The notes under the pieces are model-generated. The model was not told the origin of the DNA. It ran no database searches and worked only from the letters and a program-made list of their open reading frames with translations. A program made the translations under genes and the position numbers. A stretch of 6,879 nucleotides of DNA, from positions 1 through 6,879 of the forward strand of contig CAYMPW010000035.1 in the NCBI GenBank assembly GCA_964392725.1, written 5' to 3'. This DNA comes from CAYMPW01 sp964392725. GTDB taxonomy: Archaea; Thermoplasmatota; Thermoplasmata; Methanomassiliicoccales; Methanomethylophilaceae. Of this stretch, positions 5,008-6,879 are shown one piece after another (position 1 is the stretch's first letter; every line of letters begins with the position of its first letter).

Positions 5008-6274
5008 CACGATTATGCAAGAAGCACGCAGAGGCGTAATCACGCCTGCGATGAAGAAAATTGCAGAAAAAGAAGGTGTGACCGAAGAATTCGTAAGAAA
5101 TGGTATTGCCTCGGGACGCATTGTCATGCCCTGCAATCCAAATCACAATCCTGAACCCGCGGCTATCGGTGAAGGAATGTCCATCAAAGTCAATGTAAAT
5201 CTTGGAACATCAAGAGACATGGCTTGCCTTGAAACCGAACTTGAAAAACTTAAAGTTTCATTGGAATACGGTGCGGATGCCGTAATGGATCTTAGCACAG
5301 GCGGAGACATTGATGCTATAAGAGCCAGACTCTTGAAAGAATGCCCCGTTATGATGGGTTCTGTCCCCATATATCAAACAGGTTTAACCGCTGCCAGAAA
5401 AAATGCAGTTGTTGAAATGACTGAAGATGACATCTTCAACGGTATCGAAAAACACGCAAAAGACGGTATGGATTTTATGACCGTTCACTGCGGAATTACA
5501 AAAGAAAGTGTTGGTTGGTTGAAGAGATCCGGAAGAACAACCGATGTTGTTTCTCGCGGAGGTTCTTTCCTCACTGCATGGATCCTTCACAACGAAGAAG
5601 AAAATCCATTGTTCAAAAATTTTGATTATCTTTTGGAAATGGCGGCCAAATATGAATTCACACTTTCACTTGGAGATGGTTTCCGCCCGGGTTGTATAGA
5701 TGATGCTACAGATGGTGCTCAAATCACAGAATTGATGACACTGGGTCATTTGGTTCAGAGAAGTCGTGAAGCAGGAGTTCAATGTATGGTTGAAGGTCCC
5801 GGACACGTTCCTCTTGACTATGTTGCAGCCAACATGCAGTTGGAAAAACGTATGTGTTATGATGCTCCATTCTACGTACTTGGACCTCTTGTTACGGATA
5901 TTGCTCCCGGATATGACCATATCGTAGGCGCCATAGGCGGTGCCGTAGCGGCACAGGCAGGAGCAGACTTCCTTTGTTACCTTACACCCGCAGAACACCT
6001 CTCATTGCCCGATGTAGATGATGTACGCGAAGGATTAATCGCAAGTAAGATTGCTGCACACGTCGGAGATCGCAACAGAGGCAAAGGAATGGAACTCGAC
6101 AGTAAGATGGCAGTTGCCAGAAAGAACCTTGATTGGGAAACTATGTTCGACGTTTGCCTTGATTCTGAAAAAGCCAGACGCTACAGAAACAGAGGAATTA
6201 CCGAGAAAGAAGATGGTTGTTCGATGTGCGGTGACGTTTGTGCCATCAAAATCGTAAGTCAGTACTTGAAATAA
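5003..6274 (+). CDS. thiC: Phosphomethylpyrimidine synthase ThiC
   Basis: ThiC is a cytoplasmic radical-SAM enzyme that rearranges 5-aminoimidazole ribotide into HMP phosphate, the pyrimidine half of thiamine. The protein is 423 residues, the short form common in archaea and Clostridia. It lacks the long N-terminal domain of E. coli ThiC. Visible motifs are PNHNP...KVNVNLGTSRD (about 46-72), MDLSTGG (95-101), EGPGHVP (264-270), LGPLVTDIAPGYDHI (293-307), GGAVAAQAGADFLCYLTPAEHL (312-333) and the C-terminal cluster motif C406-SM-C409-GDV-C413 that holds the 4Fe-4S. ATG 5003 is used. An in-frame ATG at 4991 is followed at once by TAG. ATG 5015 is a possible later start and lacks a better ribosome site. 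No other thiamine gene is nearby. A ThiC paralogue making hydroxybenzimidazole for cobamides (BzaF-like) cannot be excluded by eye. thiC is divergent from gyrB. Confidence 0.95.
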   Translation: MSTIMQEARRGVITPAMKKIAEKEGVTEEFVRNGIASGRIVMPCNPNHNPEPAAIGEGMSIKVNVNLGTSRDMACLETELEKLKVSLEYGADAVMDLSTGGDIDAIRARLLKECPVMMGSVPIYQTGLTAARKNAVVEMTEDDIFNGIEKHAKDGMDFMTVHCGITKESVGWLKRSGRTTDVVSRGGSFLTAWILHNEEENPLFKNFDYLLEMAAKYEFTLSLGDGFRPGCIDDATDGAQITELMTLGHLVQRSREAGVQCMVEGPGHVPLDYVAANMQLEKRMCYDAPFYVLGPLVTDIAPGYDHIVGAIGGAVAAQAGADFLCYLTPAEHLSLPDVDDVREGLIASKIAAHVGDRNRGKGMELDSKMAVARKNLDWETMFDVCLDSEKARRYRNRGITEKEDGCSMCGDVCAIKIVSQYLK

Positions 6275-6288
6275 ATTTAAATTGTTTA

Positions 6289-6320
6289 AGGCACCGGAAT
6301 AATATCCGGTGCCTATTTTT
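6289..6320. terminator. Bidirectional hairpin terminator between thiC and peroxiredoxin
   Basis: AGGCACCGGA (6289-6298) and TCCGGTGCCT (6305-6314) form a perfect 10-bp stem with the loop ATAATA, followed on the plus strand by TATTTTT. It starts 14 nt after the thiC stop and sits 8 nt beyond the peroxiredoxin stop in the other direction. The minus-strand downstream flank is only moderately T-rich, so it suits thiC best. In an archaeon the T run would be the main signal. The form is classic for a bacterial intrinsic terminator. Confidence 0.75.
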
Positions 6321-6322
6321 AA

Positions 6323-6879
6323 TCACTGTTCTTTGTTGAAACAGAGGAACCAGTCAAGACAGTATTTGTTGGTGTCTTTGGATTCTACACGCTCTTTTGC
6401 CACACCGCATGATCCTGCTGTGGGGATGATCGTGTCGTCTCCGGGCTGCCAGTTCATAGGTGTTGCACAGCTGTCTTTGTCAGCTTTCTGCAATGCAAGA
6501 ACTGTTCTCTTGATTTCATCGAAGTTTCTTCCGGTGGACAAGGGGTAATACATGATACATCTGATAATTCCCTTGGGATCGATAATGAAAACTGCTCTGA
6601 CTGCCTGTGTGTTGGACTGTCCGGGCTGAATCATTCCAAATTTCTTGGCGACATCCATTTTAATGTCTTCAATCAAGGGGAATTTGACTTCTACGCCTTC
6701 CATGTCTTTCCATTTTAAGTCCTGGATTTTTCTGAGCCATGCGATGTGTGAGTAAAGACCGTCGACTGAAAGTCCAACCAATTCGGTGTTGATTTCCGAA
6801 AGTTCGCCTGCTCTGTGTGCAAAAGTCATGAACTCTGTTGTACAAACAGGTGTGAAATCTGCGGGGTGTGAGAAAAAGA
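6323..6879 (-). CDS. Peroxiredoxin, archaeal/Prx6-type (5' end outside window)
   Basis: This thiol peroxidase reduces H2O2 and alkyl hydroperoxides in the cytoplasm. The reading frame runs off the right edge, and 184 residues are visible. The visible N-terminal part, FFSHPADFTPVCTTEF, holds the peroxidatic Cys (codon 6842-6844) in the PxxFTPVCTTE site. By comparison with the family about 30 residues are missing. Further on are YYPLSTGRNFDEIKR, an ATPMNWQPGDD segment and the C-terminal GSCGVAK...YCLDWFLC. The last two Cys (codons within 6341-6361) are six residues apart, the spacing of the C-terminal pair in Aeropyrum thiol peroxidase. This suggests a resolving-Cys mechanism rather than strict 1-Cys. 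The stop is TGA at 6323-6325, convergent with thiC. An internal ATG at 6829 would cut off the active site and is not the start. Protection of Fe-S enzymes is an inferred role. Confidence 0.95.
   Translation of the reverse strand, partial: FFSHPADFTPVCTTEFMTFAHRAGELSEINTELVGLSVDGLYSHIAWLRKIQDLKWKDMEGVEVKFPLIEDIKMDVAKKFGMIQPGQSNTQAVRAVFIIDPKGIIRCIMYYPLSTGRNFDEIKRTVLALQKADKDSCATPMNWQPGDDTIIPTAGSCGVAKERVESKDTNKYCLDWFLCFNKEQ

Noticed and set aside
4865..5146. N-terminal extension of GyrB by 94 residues
   Set aside because: The frame stays open, but the added sequence has no GyrB character, crosses the divergent promoter region and overlaps the start of thiC. ATG 4864 has a good GGAG site and the family N-terminus.
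5666..5998. Minus-strand open frame within thiC
   Set aside because: It lies opposite the most conserved ThiC core and has the composition of an antisense shadow.

Overview
The window reads as a housekeeping stretch of a chromosome, most likely from a gyrase-bearing euryarchaeon (a methanogen or a Thermoplasmatota relative). The strongest clue is the tRNA-Phe. Its anticodon loop has G at position 37, as in archaeal and eukaryotic tRNA-Phe, whereas nearly all bacteria have A37. A TATA-like box also lies about 25-32 nt upstream of the mature tRNA end, the spacing expected of an archaeal promoter. The short GyrB (no ~170-residue proteobacterial insert), the short ThiC with a CX2CX3C cluster motif and the archaeal-style peroxiredoxin all fit, but each of them also occurs in bacteria such as Clostridia. 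The domain assignment is therefore an inference.

Layout, left to right. A minus-strand block runs from about 4864 down to 4: gyrB (2969-4864), gyrA (460-2964), a small two-helix membrane protein of unknown function (125-457), then tRNA-Phe (4-79). gyrB and gyrA are 4 nt apart, and the small gene begins 2 nt after the gyrA stop, so these three look like one translationally coupled operon. The tRNA probably has its own promoter. A 138-nt divergent intergenic region (4865-5002) separates gyrB from plus-strand thiC (5003-6274). It is unusually rich in alternating CG and TA tracts and short palindromes, carries a clear TATA box for gyrB, and has a possible alternative-pairing leader for thiC. thiC converges on a minus-strand peroxiredoxin gene (6323 to the window edge, 5' end missing). 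A strong 10-bp hairpin with a T run lies between their stop codons.

Functionally, GyrB (ATPase/TOPRIM) and GyrA (breakage-reunion domain plus DNA-wrapping beta-pinwheel) form the A2B2 gyrase that introduces negative supercoils. ThiC makes the pyrimidine half of thiamine from AIR. The peroxiredoxin removes peroxides, as expected of an anaerobe or microaerophile that must protect Fe-S enzymes such as ThiC. No mobile element, CRISPR array, phage gene or defence system is visible.

The least explained parts are the unrecognised membrane protein coupled to gyrA, the alternating-tract promoter region of a supercoiling enzyme, and the CATGAG/CTCATG/CATGAG arrangement over the thiC start. None of these amounts to proof of a new system.
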